Shown here in pieces: positions 1-10,424 of a DNA stretch of 64,000 bases; within the stretch, counting starts at the first letter, position 1; each line of letters opens with the position of its first letter. The DNA is from Muricea muricata (taxonomy: Eukaryota; Cnidaria; Anthozoa; Malacalcyonacea; Plexauridae). The stretch lies in assembly GCA_963855995.1 (NCBI GenBank), contig OY979716.1:45527213-45591212 (forward strand). Direction: 5' to 3'. The notes below the pieces were generated by a model. It had not been told where the DNA came from. It searched no databases and worked only from the letters and a program-made list of their open reading frames with translations. The position numbers and the translations under genes were made by a program.

Positions 1-865
1 CTTAAAGAAACTAAAAGTTCATCCAAGTCAACAGTCGGAGGTGAAAAAGTCTCATTAAAATACTGTTCAGCACGATCTTTAGTGCCAGAATAAGGGGTGT
101 TGTTTTCATTCAAAACCTGACGAGCTGCTCTCTTCTTAGGTAACCGATAAAGAATCTGAAGTCTCTTAGCATCTCTTGGATTAAACTGCAACGGCCGACG
201 GTTACGAGTTGGTACTCTCCCATGAGGTCGATTTCTGGGGTTCGAAGCAGGTCTACCACGAGAGTTGCCAGACATGTCTTTACCTTTCATAACCACCTCA
301 TCTGCAAACTGACCACAAGATGCAGAGAAATCATCAAACGAAGCAGCCAATGAAATTCGCCCATACCAATGACAAACGAACTCCGACTATTTTCCACGGG
401 AATTCTGCGACTGTGAATTACTAGAAGCAGCATTAGAATCATCACTATCCCCAGCAGTGCAACCACTTAAGGCGACCGAAGGTTCAAGATTTGATACGTT
501 GTTAGGGTTATTAGCAAGGTTATCATGTACCAAGGAGGAACCATTAAGAGTACCGTGACTTGATTGAACCAAACATGACTCAGCAGTACAACCAACAAAG
601 GCGACCCCTGGATCAGCAGATGGTTGATGGAACACAGTCGGACTGGGGATGTTGATGGAATTGGAATCACCAGTTAGCGGTATCTCAGGGATACATGAAG
701 TAGGCGATTGTACAGCACCACACGTTGATTGAACCGTACATGACTCAGCAGTACAACCAATAAAAGCGACCCCTGGTTCAGATGGTTGACTAGGCTCAAT
801 CGAACTGGGAATAAGGATGGGATCAAACTCTCCAGTAAGTGGTACGGAAACACGATCAGCATTGC
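1..865 (-). pseudogene. B3: fragment of an R2/NeSL-like retrotransposon ORF (linker before the RT)
   Basis: Read on the minus strand this is the low-complexity linker and pre-RT region of a B-type ORF; the RT itself lies beyond the left edge. From about position 386 to 1 it aligns with B1 (28.2-27.8 kb). Shared features are a YNP/FNP-R-A-R/K-R motif, a basic K-K-R-A-A/G-R stretch and a T/D-A/R-A/E-Q-Y-F motif. The upstream part has three repeats of a V-A-F/L-x-G-C-T motif, also seen in B1. The frame is open across the fragment except for one in-frame TAG at 387-389. The N-terminal zinc fingers are missing because the sequence joins A1 ORF1 near position 865. It is a broken copy. Similarity is by eye; a protein search would settle the clade. 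Confidence 0.75.
455..774 (-). repeat. Three dispersed copies of a ~24-bp motif inside the B3 ORF
   Basis: The plus-strand motif CAGTACAACC, three to five variable bases, then AAGGCGACC occurs at about 455-478, 584-610 and 748-774. On the coding strand each copy encodes V-A-F/L-x-G-C-T. The same DNA motif recurs in B1 and, noncoding, in the 3' UTRs of C1 and C2. Confidence 0.7.
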
Positions 866-1423
866 GGAAAATCTCCCAACGTTGATAGTGTGTGGGATGG
901 CCTTAGTCACGACTATTGACACCCTACGCGTGCCAGATCGCACGGATGGAAACCCTTTAATTGTTAAATGTTGGATGGCAATAAGCCATCCATAGGGTGC
1001 CAATGCTTCATATAAATAATTGTCCTGCATATGGAGAGGAGCCTTCTCAACGAAGACCGACTTGACCTCCTCATACACAGGCAATGGCGTTAAATGCGCG
1101 TCTCTAAAACTTATGTTGTTGATTTCGGCGACGTGCCGGTCCGATGATCTTTTGAATTGTATGTTAGACTTAATGGGAGACAAGGCCTGCACAGCAACGA
1201 CGTTGCGCTCCCCAATGGCATTTATTAGTTCTTTGCGTAGCTGCAGAATTTTACTGGTCTTAACTAAACGCGAAGGAATATGGACCACCGAAGTGGTTTG
1301 ATTCCATCGCTGGAAATCCGCAGCTGTGAATTTTGTTGTCGTGCTAGCAGTCATGTTGTTATTGCTGCTAGCATTTGCATATGATTTAGTATTTAAATTA
1401 TTGGTATTCAGGCTCGTAGCCAT
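866..1423 (-). pseudogene. A1 ORF1, N-terminal fragment (RNA-binding protein of a Tx1-like LINE)
   Basis: The ATG at 1421-1423 lies in a MATS start shared with the ORF1s of A2, A3 and D. The first ~185 residues match the N-terminal domain of the other A ORF1s, including F-Q-R-W-N-Q-T-T-S-V-V, a conserved Y-E-E-V-K-S-V-F-V block and S-V-R-S-G-T-R-R-V-S. The match stops just before the CCHC knuckle, at the join with B3 near 865, so the nucleic-acid-binding knuckle and the proline/serine-rich tail are absent. In family members this protein would coat the LINE RNA. Here it is a truncated chimera and most likely non-functional. Confidence 0.8.
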
Positions 1424-2194
1424 GGAGATTTTGACAATAATATAAAAATATATACAATAAAAGACCTAAGGATCTCACACTAAAGCTCTATTCCAAATAG
1501 AGTCTTATAAACAATCGATAAATGACCCTAGGTCTTCGTAACACACAAATTTTGCCTAAAACCTACCTACTATTAAAGGTACATACTCCAAGCACAAGAC
1601 CTGATCTAAATAATGTCCTTTAATAGAAAATAGCAAGGATCGATACTATGACCCTTACTATGGCTACGTAGAGTACTTCAATCGTATGAAGCACCCCAAA
1701 GACGCGCTCTAAACCCGAAGAAAAAAGATAAGAAGGCCAAGAACCCCGACTTTGAAGCGTCAAAGAAGCCTGAAAAAGATAATCTGGTGGCCTTTGAGTC
1801 TCCTGACTTGACGAGCCCAACCACGGAAAATCTAGTAACCATTACCTAAACACGTGTATTTACACTATGGTGTATAAAATGCAGGGAAGTGCCCGGTTAA
1901 GCCGAGACACCGGAAGACAAGGTAGGCTAGCCCTACCACTGATCTCCGAAGAGACCAGCAAAGACAAGAAATATGGGAGTTGCTGGCAGTCGGACAAACT
2001 GAGGCTAACCCTCAGCCGAAATGTCCAGCGGAAGTAAACTACGAGAAGGGTAAGATTGGATACGTCCATACCAAGCACTAGGGGGCACGGCTAGTAGATT
2101 ACTTACACCCAGAGTTAGGGCCACCAGAACCCAGCATCAAAATCCTCAGGTATAAGGATGAAAAACCAAACGCGAGTACAAGTGACTCGCATCA
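866..2194 (-). mobile_element. A1: 5' part of a Tx1-like LINE (5' UTR and start of ORF1)
   Basis: The 5' end abuts a ggtaagt target copy at 2195-2201. It begins with the inverted repeat GCGAGT/ACTCGC seen at the start of D and A5. The 5' UTR (1424-2194) holds the CTATTAAA-type motif near 1571 and the CTGAGGG/CCTCAG hairpin near 2003-2019, but no coding sequence that I can support. ORF1 follows and is cut at about 866, where B3 sequence begins. Its protein is clearly more diverged from A2-A4 than those are from each other, so this is a separate subfamily. Confidence 0.8.
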
Positions 2195-2201
2195 GGTAAG
2201 T

Positions 2202-2512
2202 TTGTATTGCAAGCCCTGCTCCCGACACCAAGAGGGTCGTGCAATGGTCGCAGGGTGAAATGCAACTTGGAAGGCCTTCGTTCACGAAACCGCACTTTTC
2301 CGAAGAAAAGCTCGCTACAGGTAACGCACCTCCCAATTGCGCGAAACTAGTAGGCCATGAAGCACTACTAGCTAAAGTCTCCAAAAGAAGGACAAAAAAT
2401 ACAACCTGCTGGGCGTACCATACAGGAGGAAAAAACTGCTGGGCGAACCATACAGCAAAAAGGTGCCTGCTGGGCTAACCATACAGACAAAAAACTTAAC
2501 CTAAACGCGTCA
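2202..2512 (-). mobile_element. S0: SINE-like element, single unit
   Basis: This 311-bp unit lies between two ggtaagt copies (2195-2201 and 2513-2519), i.e. ACTTACC on the element strand. It starts TGACGCGTTTAGG and ends GCAATACAA before the target. It contains three copies of an NCTGCTGGGC-type repeat near 2405-2486 and the heptamer ATTGCAC (plus strand 2239-2245) in the tail. It is closely similar to the S array at 36.7-37.8 kb. No ORF is expected. It separates A1 from the next spacer, showing that S and A elements use the same site. Confidence 0.8.
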
Positions 2513-2638
2513 GGTAAGTATGAGTTTCAATAGCGCAGGCACTCACGTTTTATTCAGCCAACAAGAATGGAAACGGACATGGTTCTGCAGCCAGCAGCAC
2601 TCTAATTTGCATGGTTCGTCCTGCACCTTTGGGTAAGT
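2513..2638 (-). promoter_or_regulatory. Spacer between A2 and S0: diverged U1-type promoter and start
   Basis: Read on the minus strand it runs from the ACTTACC after A2 (2632-2638) to CATACTTACC at the S0 start. Much of the A2-proximal part differs from the other five spacers, but the octamer ATGCAAAT (plus strand 2605-2612) and the AATAAAACGTGAGTGCC block are kept. Preservation of the octamer in a diverged background suggests function. That it is a promoter is inference. Confidence 0.55.
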
Positions 2639-3061
2639 TTATACTTTTAAATTCGACATTGCCGTCCGGATTGAGGGATTGTGCAATGGCATGCCGAATT
2701 TCGGGGTGTGTACCCACACGCAAAACAACTGGGGAGTCGAGCCCCAACCCCGGCTAAATGCCTGTTAAGCACACATTTAGCGCTAATGGACACGACAACA
2801 CTCTGACGAACAGGACAGAAAACAAGGCAGAAAACAACATAAAACATATAACAAGAGAAACTTTTGCAAATGAGACATAAATAGCGCTATATAAACCCCG
2901 AAAATTAAATAACTAAATGTTAAAAAATGTATATATGTGCGTATGTTAAAATGCGTGTTTAATGTAAACAATATATATATACATGGACGGTGCTCCATGG
3001 AAGATAGCACCGGGATACCACCAAGAAGGGTAAAAAGAAGAAAAAGAGGGAAGAGAGACAC

Positions 3062-6000
3062 TTAGAAGGAGAAGACAAGGTCCGGACCCTCCAAGTGCCC
3101 CAAAGAACCGCGGCCAAGCCACTCCCGCTCAAACGCGCGAATTTGAGCAGGAGACTTGCACCGCTTAAATAATAAATTTAAAACAAATTTAATACGTCTA
3201 ATCGCTATGTGTAAGACGTTAGAAGCAACGGGTACCTTCTGACGAAATCGGAAGTCGCACTGAGCAACCCAAATGGCATGTTTCATGACCATGAGCATGA
3301 AAAGAAAGATGGAAGGGATTGCCCGGCGACAAGCTTCCGAAAACCCGAAAAGCAGCTCATCAACCGTAAACCGACCAGCGGTTGGGTTGATAGAATGTAA
3401 GTACATGTACACCCAGGCCACCAAGAGGCAAGCCAGCTCGCACTCGTAAAAAAGGTGTTCGAGCGTCTCGTCGGCAGTCGCACAAAAACAACGACTGTCG
3501 ACTCCACGCATTCTAAAATTGATGCCCAAGCGGGCACCGGTGTAGAGAACCCCATGAGCGATCTGCCAATTCAGATCGACCACCTTACGGTCCAGATCGC
3601 AAATATGCAACTGGCGCCATGTCTCGGGACAGTGCAAGGGACCGTAGGTGGGAAGGAATTTCGTGATGCAATGGGGCTCCTTGTAATTGTGTGCCCGCAG
3701 GAGGGTGTACGTAGTTCGCGAGGTGAGCTGCGAGATGTTGACCGGGTTGTCAGAAGATACCCTAATGCCCAGCTCGTCGCTACCCACTATCAAACCCCCG
3801 TCCAGGGCCCGCCATACCCTGAAAAGGAGCTGATAAAATGTGGGCAGAGATCGTAAAAGGCGACGAGGCTGGGCTGTTAAAAGAGCGCTGCGTGGCTCTA
3901 AATTAAAAGTACTTTTAAAGAAATAAACAAAAAAGATCCTCCAACGCCCGTCGGAGGACACGAAAAAACGCTTGAGCCACTGCAGCGCAAAAGCTTCGAC
4001 TTTATAGCGAAAGTTGACTACCCCAAAGCCACCCTGTGCTTTGGGGAGAGTTACTGTGGTCCGGGCCACTCGGTCACGTTTGCCAGACCAAAAGAAGGTC
4101 CAAACGGCCTTATCAATACGTTTCCCCGCCCAACCTGGTATGGGGAAAACGTGACACAAGTGATAAAGTTGACTTAGTGCAAGGGTGTTTATGACAACTG
4201 CCTTCCCCTGAAAAGACAGCTGTCGCCCGGACCACGAGGCAAGCCGAGTCTCCAAGCTGGAGACGACTGGCTCCCACGTTGGGGTGGTGTAATCACCAAC
4301 GCTGAAGGTCGCACCGAGCAGTGGCAGTTGTTTTACCCACTGTAACCCATACGGGGTATCGGTGCGATCCTTCCAGGAACCAGCCCACATAGCTTTCGAC
4401 TTGCCCCTATTTAATTTGGCGCCAGAGGCCCTCTCGTAGGTCGAATAAACTGAGAAGGTCTCCTCTATTGACTGCTCTGTAGTGACGGCTACGGTAGTGT
4501 CGTCCGCGTAGCCGGAGCACTTGTACCCCGCCACCGAGTGGGGGATGGTCACGCCCTTGATGTCCGGAGATGCATGAATGCATTCCGCCAGCACTTCGAT
4601 GGAGAGGACGTACAATAGAGGAGACAGAGGGCACCCCTAGCGCACACCCCTAGTGGGGTTAAAAAACGAGGACATCCAGCCATTTATAATGACAGCTGAC
4701 TGGATGTCCGTGTAAAATAGACGGACCCAGTTGCGAAACTGAGGCCCGAAATTAAAAGTCTCGAGTATGCGGAGCAGGAATCCCCAATCCACGCGATCGA
4801 AGGCCTTCTCTTGATCGAGAGAGAGAAGGGCGAGGGGGATATCTTCCCGCTCCACATACTCTAATAGATCTCGCACCCCGGCGAGATTTTCACTAATGGT
4901 CCGACCCCTGACGCCACACGTCTGGTCTGGACCAATTATGCTTGACATGACACCAAGAAGGCGCCCCGAAATAGCTCTCGTAGCAATTTTGTAGTCTACG
5001 TTTAACAGACTAATGGGGCGCCAATTCTTGGTGTCCAATGGGTCGTGCTTTTTATAGAGGACGATAATCAGTCCCCGGCGCTGAGAGGTGGAAAGCTGGC
5101 CGGCCTCAAAAGCTGCATTGAGGACGCGGACCAGATCAGCACCGAGGGACTGCCAAAAAGTTGTGTAGAACTCCATAGGGAGACCGTCCGACCCGGGTGT
5201 CTTACCGTGAGGCATGCCCGAAAGGGCGGCCCAGCACTCGTCAACGGTAAGACACCCCTCGCAACCAGCCCTCTCAGCCTGACTTAAGCGACGTGTCAGC
5301 TGAGAGAGCATGGTGTCCTGAGCGATGGAATCACACACCTGTGCGGTAAATAGATTGTCGTAATACGCCCGCCAGACCCCTAGGATCTCAAATGGGTCGT
5401 GGCGGACCAGTCCAGTTGCAGGATCGCGTATCGAGTACATCGTCTGCCGGGCATGATGTTTGGACTCCAGGTTCAAGAAGTAAGAGGAGGATGTTTCTCC
5501 CTCCTCTGCCCACTGACAGCGGGCACGAACCTGGGCCCCTTTGGCCTCGTACAGAGCGATGTCTCTCAACTCCTGCTGGACTGCGCACAGGCGTGTGAAG
5601 GCCGTTCGATCCCCCCGATCGAACGCCTCTTTAAGGGCGTGCATCTCTTTGGTGAGAGAGGCCTTCCTGCCGCGTTTGTCGGCGGCTTTTGCACGCTCGA
5701 ATGTTCGGGAGACCTCTCTCAAATAGAACTTGCCCTGGTCCCACCAGTCCATCAGGGATGCAAATCGGCGTGATTTTCCATGGACTGCCAGTGGGACCAG
5801 AACGAATTAATTAAATTAAGGTACTCGGGGTCCTGGAGGAGCGAAGCGTTAAGCTTCCACACCCCCGGCCTCGAGTCAAATTGTTGTTGCATATTGAATT
5901 CCACCAATAAATATTGGTGGTCGCTAAGGAAGGATGGATGGTACTCACACCCCTTGATGTAATTAGATAGTGCAGTTGGAGCCCATACCATGTCGATCCG

Positions 6001-6615
6001 CGACGCCTGGGTGCCATCCCCGTGCGTCCATGAATACGCCGTGCGCCCTGGATGTAATTGGCGCCACACGGGGTAGGTTTGCGTGAACGACATGAGGGAC
6101 TCCAACGCAGGGATGCTTTCCCGTTGCTGGGCAGCAGGCCCAGCAACATATGATGGATCTCTCATCCTATCCTTAGCGGGATCCAAGATGGCATTAAAGT
6201 CACCGGCCACAAAGGTTGGCCGAGACAAATCAATTAAGCCAGTTAGACTGGCGAAAAATACGTTACGCGCCGGGTTGCGGTTCGGCGCGTACAACGAGAC
6301 AAAACTAGCCTGGCCCTCCCCGAAGTCCACAACGGCCTGAACGTAGCGGCCATCTTCATCCTTGATGATTTTCTTGATTTTGTACGTGTCTTTAACAAGG
6401 ATGGCGACGCCTGCACTCTTTGATGTTAATGAAGAGGAGGCGACGCGATAGCCGCTGTTAGCGAACCACCCTCTGGCAGACTCGTGCGAAGGGGAGTGGG
6501 TCTCCTGGAGACACACCACGTCCGCCTTCATGCACCTAAGCCAGTCTACCAGGGCAGCTCGCTTTAGATGGTCGTTCAGACCGTTAATGTTGAGCGAGAT
6601 GATCTTGAGATCCAT
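3062..6615 (-). pseudogene. A2 ORF2: endonuclease-reverse transcriptase, two disabling mutations
   Basis: The ATG at 6613-6615 starts M-D-L-K-I-I-S-L-N-I-N-G-L-N, the first EN motif. EN motifs follow: LQETH, GDFN, SRIDM and SDH. The RT region carries LLNVDYKIATRAIS, AFDRVDW, GCPLSPLLYV and a YADD catalytic box. The C-terminal part has the CFC...H....C cluster typical of Tx1/L1-type ORF2. The EN would nick the target and the RT would copy the RNA onto it. A 1-bp deletion near 5765 shifts the frame after N-H-A-D, and a TAG at 4637-4639 replaces the Gln of the R-Q-G-C-P box (CAG in A3 and A4). Expected intact length is about 1184 residues. Confidence 0.88.
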
Positions 6616-9105
6616 TATCGGACTCCAAGGAAGGCGCAGGCAGCTCCATAAGGAGCTCCAGACAGTGCGGATCGGTGAGGATCGCCCTGTTTAATGCGTC
6701 AATCGTGTCCAGCGGCTCCGGCTCCGACTGGGACACCAAGGCCACAGGGGCCCCACCGATCAACGCCTCAAACCTCCCCGTTGATGATGCTGGGGAGGGC
6801 AAAAATTCAGGGGTGGACAGAACAGAGTCAAACGGTGACTCATCTCCCCCCACCACTGATGGAAAGGAGCTGCTGCGGAACGGGGGTGGCGTTTCCCATC
6901 CCGAGTTGGTATCCACAGCAGCTGCGCTTGAGGTCTGGGAGAGAGAGTGCAACAGTGGCTCTGTCTCCAAGCGATATAGAGGGGAGGAGACTGGCGGAAT
7001 CTCGCCCCCCTCTACTAATTTATTGTTATTGGGAACCGGGGTCGACGTGACCCCAGAACCAGGATTAAGGATATTACTTGGACCTGGGGTCGACGTGACC
7101 CCAGGACCAGTGCAGATGTTATTCGTGGGATCGGAGGTCAGCGTGACCCCAGATCCGCTATTAGTGTTTATTGTGGGGGAGGAGACTGGCGGCATCTCAC
7201 TCCCCTCGGCTGGTGCGTTAATGTGGCGTGCTGGGTCAGAGACCAACATGGCCTCGGTCCCAGAATCAAGCTGAGGGGAGGAGACTGGCGGCATCTCCTC
7301 AACCACAGCGATGGTATGGCTAGACGGGGGGAGGAGACTGGCGGCATCTCACTCCCCCCTTCGGATGTAAGAGCAGGGCAGCCCATGTTAAGGAGGTCCA
7401 CGACACTGGACCCCGACAAGCACTCGTCCACGGCCTCTACCGTTGGTGGTGCGTACAAACGCCGTCTCTTTCGATCCCGACTCCGCTGCAGTAAAGGGAT
7501 ATCGTCATCCTCCTGCAGCGAGTCGAGCTTAGATTTGCCAGGCCTCCGTGGGGGACAAGGGAGAGGGCTCGCAGCACCTCGATACGCCCTTGTCCACTCT
7601 GATTGTACTGAGGAGGCACTGGCTATTACGGTTGATGTTGCTGAGACGGTCGTTAGTTTAAAGGAGAACTGCTCGACCGAGGGAGCAGCAACCCCAGAGG
7701 CAACATCCTCTGGTGCGCTCACCAGGACCGACTTGGTCCTGGTTGGTCTTGAACTACTCGGACGAGCAGAACCCCTATACTGAAATGACGCTGGCGTGGC
7801 CGTGGCGAGCGTTGCCACATTGGCGATGGTATCCACCTTGGCGATGGACTGCGCCTGCTTAGCCAAAGACTGAAAATCAGTCTCCGGCTCTGAGTCTCGA
7901 ATTTCCCCCGGCTCCAGATCGTCCGACGGCGATGACATGCCAAACACCCGGCGAATAGCAGCCAGGTGATGAGCCGGGGGAGATGTTGATATAGGATTAT
8001 TATTAGCGAGAGACTGGACAGCTCTCAGACCAGCCTCGCCAGGGACGGAAGGGGCAACCTCATCCTGTGGATCCATGGCGGTTACCTTAACTCCTGCCCC
8101 CTTTGAAGACCGGCCCTTAGCTTTGCCAGCCTCTCTTTTGATTTTAGGAGGAGAAGGAGGAGAGCACGTATCCATGGAATCAGCCTCTGTATGGGCGCTA
8201 TGGACAGCGGCGGCTGCCTCAGCTCTTGCCTCTTTTGAGGACTGATCCAGTAATGTGTCAACCTCCTTCTCCTTAATATTATTTACTTGCAAGGTGGATC
8301 TCGACGCGGCAGCTTTCGAGGGAGCCAACTTGGCAGCCCTCGACGCGTTGATCTTTTCTCGGAGATCCACCTGCTGTTGTTGTTTTTCGAGGGCAGAGAC
8401 AGTACGCTCTGACCCTTTAATGTTAATGACAAGGTCATCTTGACCATGTTTGTTGTTGTTGTCATTATTGTTTTTGCCATCCTGTTGCTTTGGCGCTTTT
8501 TTCCGGGCCCTCCGCGACTTTGGACAGTCCTTGCTCGCATGCCCCACCTCCTGGCACACAAAACAAGTCGGTGGCTGCCCGCGGTAACGGAAGGACACCA
8601 GAAAGCCCCCGATGTTAATAGTCGCAGGTATGGCTTTTGTGAGCACCATTGACACCCTACGGGTGCCGGAGTGAACGGACTCGAAGCCCTTCACTTTCAG
8701 ATGTTGTACGAAGATTACTCTCCCGTAGGGTGCCAAGGTCTCATACAATATATTGTCCTGCATCTGTATAGGGGCTCTATCTACAAAAATTGACTTGACC
8801 TCCTCGTAAGCAGGTAGGGGCTGCAAATGGATGCCCCTAAAAGAAATACCGTTTATGTCGGCGGCGTGCTGATCGGAACTGTAACGGAATTCCACTCGGT
8901 ATTTGTAGGGAGACAAGGCTTGCACAGCTGCAACCTTGCGCTCCCCAATTGATTGAATTAGCTCTTTTCTCAGCTGCGGGATTTTGCTGGATCTTATAAG
9001 GCGTTGTGGAATCGAAACCACCGAAGTGGTCTGATTCCACCGCTGGAAATCCGCAGCTGAGAAGGTAACTGTTTTTTGGTTGTTAACGTTCTGGCTGGTA
9101 GCCAT
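6584..9105 (-). pseudogene. A2 ORF1: CCHC RNA-binding protein, one frameshift
   Basis: The ATG at 9103-9105 (MATSQNVNNQ) is chosen over an upstream in-frame ATG because the MATS start recurs in A1, A3 and D. The N-terminal domain (~180 residues) is followed by a CCHC knuckle, C-F-V-C-Q-E-V-G-H-A-S-K-D-C, then a long proline/serine-rich tail with repeated MPPVSSP motifs. A run of six G at 7325-7330 (seven in A3 and A4) shifts the frame; the tail continues in another frame from about 7306 to 6584. It overlaps the start of ORF2 by 32 bp. Its role would be RNA binding in the retrotransposition particle. Confidence 0.85.
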
Positions 9106-9875
9106 GGTTCGTATAAGTAAATGAAGGGAATTAAGAATATATATACAAAATATCCAGTACAACACGCACTTTCTCTAATGAAAATAAATTAGAGAAAACA
9201 AAAACAAGAAAAAATAACTGGATAAACAAACAAATTCCCACCGAAAACAAAACTTAAACAAAATGAACCTACTATTAAAAGGCGCTGTGCAATCGAGTAC
9301 GATTCCCACACAGACCAATCCGGCGTTTTAATAGAATACTACCAGTATAGTATTTAACGTAAATACTATACAAAAGACGCGCTCAAAACCTGAAGGAAAA
9401 GATGGACCAAGAACCCCAACAGGAAAGCGTCAAAGAAACCAGAAAAAAGTTAGCCCTGACCTTTGAGTCACCGGACTCGACAGGCCCAACCACGGAAAAA
9501 CTAGTTCCCTCTACCTATACACCTGTCCGCAATACGCTATGGTGCAATAATTATGTAAGGAGGTGCCCAGTTAAGCCGGTACACCGGAAGACAAGGTAGG
9601 CTAACCCTACCGCCGATCTCCGAAGAGATCGACAAAGAAAAGAAGTATGGGAGGTGCTGGCAGTCGTACCAACTGAGGCTAACCCTCAGCCCGACTGTCC
9701 CCAGCGGAAGTAAACTACTAGAAGGGAAGGGTGATGGAGTTGTCTACACCAAGCACAATCAAGGGGGTGTAGCTCGTTGATTCCGGCACAGCTGTGTTAT
9801 GAGAACCAATCTCAAGCATCGATCCACAACTGCCCGGTCGAAGACACTGAAACGCGAATCAAGTGATTCGCGCCA
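9106..9875 (-). other. A2 5' UTR, structured, no ORF on the element strand
   Basis: It starts with a perfect inverted repeat CGCGAATCA-CT-TGATTCGCG (about 9852-9871). Further hairpins include CTGAGGG-TTAG-CCTCAG (about 9675-9691), GGTAGGG-TTAG-CCTACC (9595-9611) and a long two-part hairpin at 9272-9334. In that hairpin the inner stem changes from CAATTG/CAATTG in the other copies to AATCG/CGATT, a compensated change. Confidence 0.7.
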
Positions 9876-10010
9876 GGAAGTATGAGTTTCAATAGCGCAG
9901 GCACTCACGTTTTATTCAGCCAACAAGAATGGAAACGGACGTGGTTCTGCCTGCAGACTCGTGCTCACTCATGTACCCCATTTGCATTTCATCTCTCAGC
10001 TTGGGTAAGT
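9876..10010 (-). promoter_or_regulatory. Spacer between A3 and A2: U1-type promoter and start
   Basis: It runs from ACTTACCCAAGCTG after A3 to CATACTTCCTGG at the A2 start. It has octamer ATGCAAAT (plus 9980-9987) and an AATAAAACGTGAG block about 30 bp before the start. It is nearly identical to the spacers at 17148 and 24410, including the ACTTCC variant of the target. Confidence 0.6.
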
Positions 10011-10424
10011 TTATACTTCTAAATTCGACATTGCCGTCCCGATTGAGGGATTGTGCAATGGCATGCCGAATTTCGGGGTGTGTACCCACACGCAAAACAA
10101 CTGGGGAGTCGAGCCCCAACCCCGACTAAATGCCTTTTAAGCACACATTTAGCGCTAATGGACACGACAACACTCTGACGAACGGGACAGAAAACAAGGC
10201 AGAAAACAACATATAATTCGTGGAACATAAATAGCGCTATAAACCCCGAAAATTAAATAACTAAAAGTTAAAAAATGTATATATATGTGTGTGTAATTAT
10301 CTATGTGTACTTGTATTATGTAGTGTACCTATCTATATATATATACATGGACGGTGCACCATGGAAGATAGCACCGGGATACCACCAAGAAGGTTAAAAA
10401 GAAGAAAAGAGGGAAGAGAGACAC

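Larger units (their letters stand above)
2639..9875 (-). mobile_element. A2: full-length Tx1-like LINE, ORFs disabled
   Basis: The element is 7.24 kb, bounded by ggtaagt (2632-2638) at its 3' side and the variant ggaagt (9876-9881) at its 5' side. Order on the minus strand: 5' UTR, ORF1, ORF2 overlapping ORF1 by 32 bp, and a 3' UTR of about 420 bp. The 3' UTR has no gene; it holds a TA/TG-rich stretch near 2930-2990 and a structured tail with ATTGCAC (plus 2681-2687). Both ORFs are broken by point mutations. Confidence 0.88.

Noticed and set aside
2202-2512. S unit as the missing U1 body
   Set aside because: After ACTTACCTG it does not match U1 loops or the U1 Sm site; only the tail heptamer is shared.
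9402-9599. 65-codon plus-strand ORF starting MDQEPQQ, repeated identically at 16674-16871 and 23936-24133
   Set aside because: It lies antisense in the A 5' UTR. Identity follows from the tandem duplication, and the frame is not kept in A1, D or A5.
9710-9875. HDV-like self-cleaving ribozyme at the A 5' end
   Set aside because: There are strong hairpins, but I could not fit the P1-P3 nested pseudoknot or the catalytic core.
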